From positions 1-8,019 of the forward strand of contig JAIRRF010000036.1 of NCBI GenBank assembly GCA_031256115.1: a stretch of 8,019 bases of DNA, written 5' to 3'. Shown in pieces: positions 6,193 through 8,019 of the stretch (position 1 is the first letter of the stretch; every line of letters begins with the position of its first letter). Both the position numbers and the translations under genes were made by a program. The notes under the pieces were generated by a model. That model was not told the origin of the DNA, did not search any database, and worked only from the letters and a program-made list of their open reading frames with translations. The DNA is from Treponema sp. (GTDB taxonomy: Bacteria > Spirochaetota > Spirochaetia > Treponematales > Breznakiellaceae).

Positions 6193-6663
6193 ATGCAAAT
6201 TCATGATGCTTCCATAATCAGACTCATTGAACGGATCGGGGATCATTACAAGAGTAATATTTCCAATCGCTTTGTAAGACCGGCCCTGCTTCAGCTTCAT
6301 TTTGACAACCAATCCTGGGAATTAATGGAAGACTTGACTGAAAGGGATTCCAGTCAGGCTATCCATTTGGATGAATTGTACCATCAAATAATAGCTGCCG
6401 CAAAATTTGTTTCAGTAGTCCGGCGGGAGCTGCCGATGCTGTGGGGCCGGGTTGCCCGCCCGGATCCTGCTTCTTCGGACAGGGTGCTTAGGGAAATGGC
6501 AATTAATAACTTTGGGTCGAATCTTCAGGTTTTTGCTGATTTGCTAAATGAACTATTCATCAAACTTGTAGAAACCGACAAAGCCCGTACAAAAAAAACC
6601 AGCCGCCCAATCTATACCCAGATTCCTGAGTTAAGTGATGTAGCCCGTCTTCTTACGGAATGA
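6193..6663 (+). CDS. Conserved-looking hypothetical protein upstream of ffh
   Basis: I do not recognise this 156-residue protein. It has no signal peptide or membrane segment. The composition suggests a soluble, mostly alpha-helical protein: amphipathic stretches at about 5-20, 56-80, 95-130 and a Pro/Thr-containing tail. Notable stretches are FVRPALLQLHFD (about 27-38), ELPMLWGRVARPDP (about 79-92) and NNFGSNLQVFADLLNELFIKLVETD. Codon use resembles the neighbours, supporting a real gene. There is no Shine-Dalgarno sequence, and the ATG sits almost on the predicted transcription start. It ends with TGA, 12 bases before the ffh start, so the two are probably co-transcribed. A link to protein targeting or ribosome function is possible only by position. 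Confidence 0.7.
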   Translation: MQIHDASIIRLIERIGDHYKSNISNRFVRPALLQLHFDNQSWELMEDLTERDSSQAIHLDELYHQIIAAAKFVSVVRRELPMLWGRVARPDPASSDRVLREMAINNFGSNLQVFADLLNELFIKLVETDKARTKKTSRPIYTQIPELSDVARLLTE

Positions 6664-6675
6664 TAAGCTCAGAAA

Positions 6676-8019
6676 ATGCTGGATAAACTTTCCCAAAAAT
6701 TTTCAGACGCCTTTCGGTTTATTTCCGGAAAAGCAACGATCACCGAAAAAAACATAGATGATGTGGTAGACGCCATCAAATTGGCCCTGCTGGAAGCGGA
6801 TGTTAACCTTAGAGTAGTCCGGCGTTTTATCAATTCCACTATTGAAGAAGCAAAGGGCGAAAAGGTTCTGCGTTCGGTAGATCCGGGCCAGCAATTTATT
6901 AAAATTGTCCACGATAAACTCGTGTCATTTCTAGGCGGAGATAACGAGGGCCTTAAACTGAAAGGGCCGGATACTCTTTCTACGGTGCTGGTGTTGGGCC
7001 TTCAGGGTTCGGGAAAGACTACCAGCGCCGCAAAACTTGCCCTGCGCCTGAAAAAGGAAGGCCGAAAACCTCTCCTGGCAGCCTGCGACCTTATCCGTCC
7101 GGCAGCGATCGAGCAGCTTTCCGTTTTGGGGAGTCAGATTGACGTGCCGGTTTATAGGGAAGACGGGGCCAGGGATCCGGTGGCGGTCTACAAAGGCGCT
7201 TTGGCCCTGGCAAAAAAAAATCTTTATGACACCCTGATTATCGACACCACGGGTCGCCTCCAGATCGACGACGTGATGATGGAGGAACTAAAACGCCTTA
7301 GGGATGCCGTAAAACCTGACGAACTGCTTTTGGTGGCAGATTCCATGACAGGCCAGTCCGCGGCGGACATTGCCAGGACTTTTGACGAAAAAATAGGCCT
7401 TACGGGAGTGGTGTTAACCAAGTTTGATTCCGATACCAGGGGCGGAGCTGCCCTGTCCCTTAAAACCGTTACCGGCAAGGCACTTAAGTTTGTAGGAACC
7501 GGAGAAAAATCCGAAGACTTTGAGCCTTTCCATCCGGACAGGATCGCCGGACGCATCCTGGGCATGGGAGACGTGGTCAGCCTGGTAGAAAAAGCACAGG
7601 AAATAATTGACCAGAAAGAGGCCCTTGAACTCCAGAAAAAAATGGAGAAAGAAACCTTTACCCTGGACGATTGGTTAAACCAACTCCGGTCTGTAAAGAA
7701 AATGGGTTCCCTTAAAAAAATGCTGGATATGATTCCCGGCATGGCCGGTCAAATCAGCGAAGATGATATTAACAAAGAAGATTTTAGACATCAGGAAGCT
7801 ATTCTTTCATCAATGACCAATAAAGAGCGGGCCAACCACCTAATCATCGGCCCATCCCGGCGGAGCCGCATTGCAAAAGGTTCAGGCACTTCCGTTGCAG
7901 AGGTGGGACGACTCATAAAAAAATTCGAAAAGATGCGGGGAATGATGAAAAAAATGTCCAGGATGGGGAAAAACCCCGCTGCCGGACAGCAAATGATGGC
8001 AAACAGAGGTTTTAAGTTT
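6676..8019 (+). CDS. ffh: Signal recognition particle GTPase Ffh (3' end beyond window)
   Basis: The frame is open from ATG 6676 to the right edge, 448 codons, close to full family length (about 450). Ffh binds 4.5S RNA and targets nascent membrane and secreted proteins to FtsY. The N domain (1 to about 100) contains ALLEADVNLRVVRRF. The G domain has P-loop GLQGSGKTT (108-116), DLIRPAA (138-144), G3 DTTGR (190-194), G4 TKFD (248-251) and RGGAALS (255-261). The M domain has MTNKER, SRRSRIAKGSG (394-404) and a Met-rich helix (EKMRGMMKKMSRM), the RNA and signal-peptide binding parts. An in-frame TAA at 6664-6666 fixes the start at 6676. No clear Shine-Dalgarno sequence is present. Differences from the commonest motifs are DTTGR for DTAGR, TKFDS for TKxDG, and Ile in place of the usual Tyr before RPAA. 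These look tolerable, and the protein is expected to be functional. Confidence 0.96.
   Translation, partial: MLDKLSQKFSDAFRFISGKATITEKNIDDVVDAIKLALLEADVNLRVVRRFINSTIEEAKGEKVLRSVDPGQQFIKIVHDKLVSFLGGDNEGLKLKGPDTLSTVLVLGLQGSGKTTSAAKLALRLKKEGRKPLLAACDLIRPAAIEQLSVLGSQIDVPVYREDGARDPVAVYKGALALAKKNLYDTLIIDTTGRLQIDDVMMEELKRLRDAVKPDELLLVADSMTGQSAADIARTFDEKIGLTGVVLTKFDSDTRGGAALSLKTVTGKALKFVGTGEKSEDFEPFHPDRIAGRILGMGDVVSLVEKAQEIIDQKEALELQKKMEKETFTLDDWLNQLRSVKKMGSLKKMLDMIPGMAGQISEDDINKEDFRHQEAILSSMTNKERANHLIIGPSRRSRIAKGSGTSVAEVGRLIKKFEKMRGMMKKMSRMGKNPAAGQQMMANRGFKF

Noticed and set aside
7224..7742. Minus-strand open frame (172 codons)
   Set aside because: It lies opposite the Ffh G domain and is rich in Ser/Phe, as expected from an antisense shadow.

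Overview
The window reads as chromosomal DNA of a spirochaete, most likely a Treponema-like organism with mid-range GC. This is inferred from the look of the Ffh protein, the lipoprotein transporter and the gene mix, not from a database match. All eight genes lie on the + strand and are tightly packed. I found no tRNA, rRNA, CRISPR array, insertion sequence or phage gene.

Layout: (1) 1-803, the 3' part of a TatD-family metal-dependent hydrolase that runs in from the left edge. Its last codons lie inside a 14-bp inverted repeat that also holds a small palindrome with a CTTG loop. (2) 804-1005, a 202-base intergenic region with a second, degenerate copy of that palindrome and then a strong sigma-70-type promoter. 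(3) 1006-3310, a complete polar amino-acid ABC importer: binding lipoprotein, permease, ATPase. (4) 3397-5628, a two-gene phosphatidylethanolamine (PE) module. Its first gene is one continuous reading frame joining a DedA-family membrane domain to a pyruvoyl-type phosphatidylserine decarboxylase (Psd). The second gene is phosphatidylserine synthase (pssA). (5) 5711-6118, a single-domain bacteriohemerythrin with its own promoter. (6) 6193-8019, an unrecognised 156-residue protein followed 12 bases later by ffh, the signal recognition particle GTPase, which is still open at the right edge after 448 codons.

How the genes work together: PssA makes phosphatidylserine from CDP-diacylglycerol and serine, the Psd half of the fusion decarboxylates it to PE, and the DedA half may move PE across the membrane. 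The DedA-Psd fusion next to pssA is the most interesting feature. It physically joins a lipid-synthesis enzyme to a member of a superfamily now linked to lipid transport. The other genes look like ordinary housekeeping or accessory functions. Several genes (permease, fusion, 156-residue protein, ffh) lack a recognisable Shine-Dalgarno sequence, and two of them sit almost directly on predicted transcription starts.
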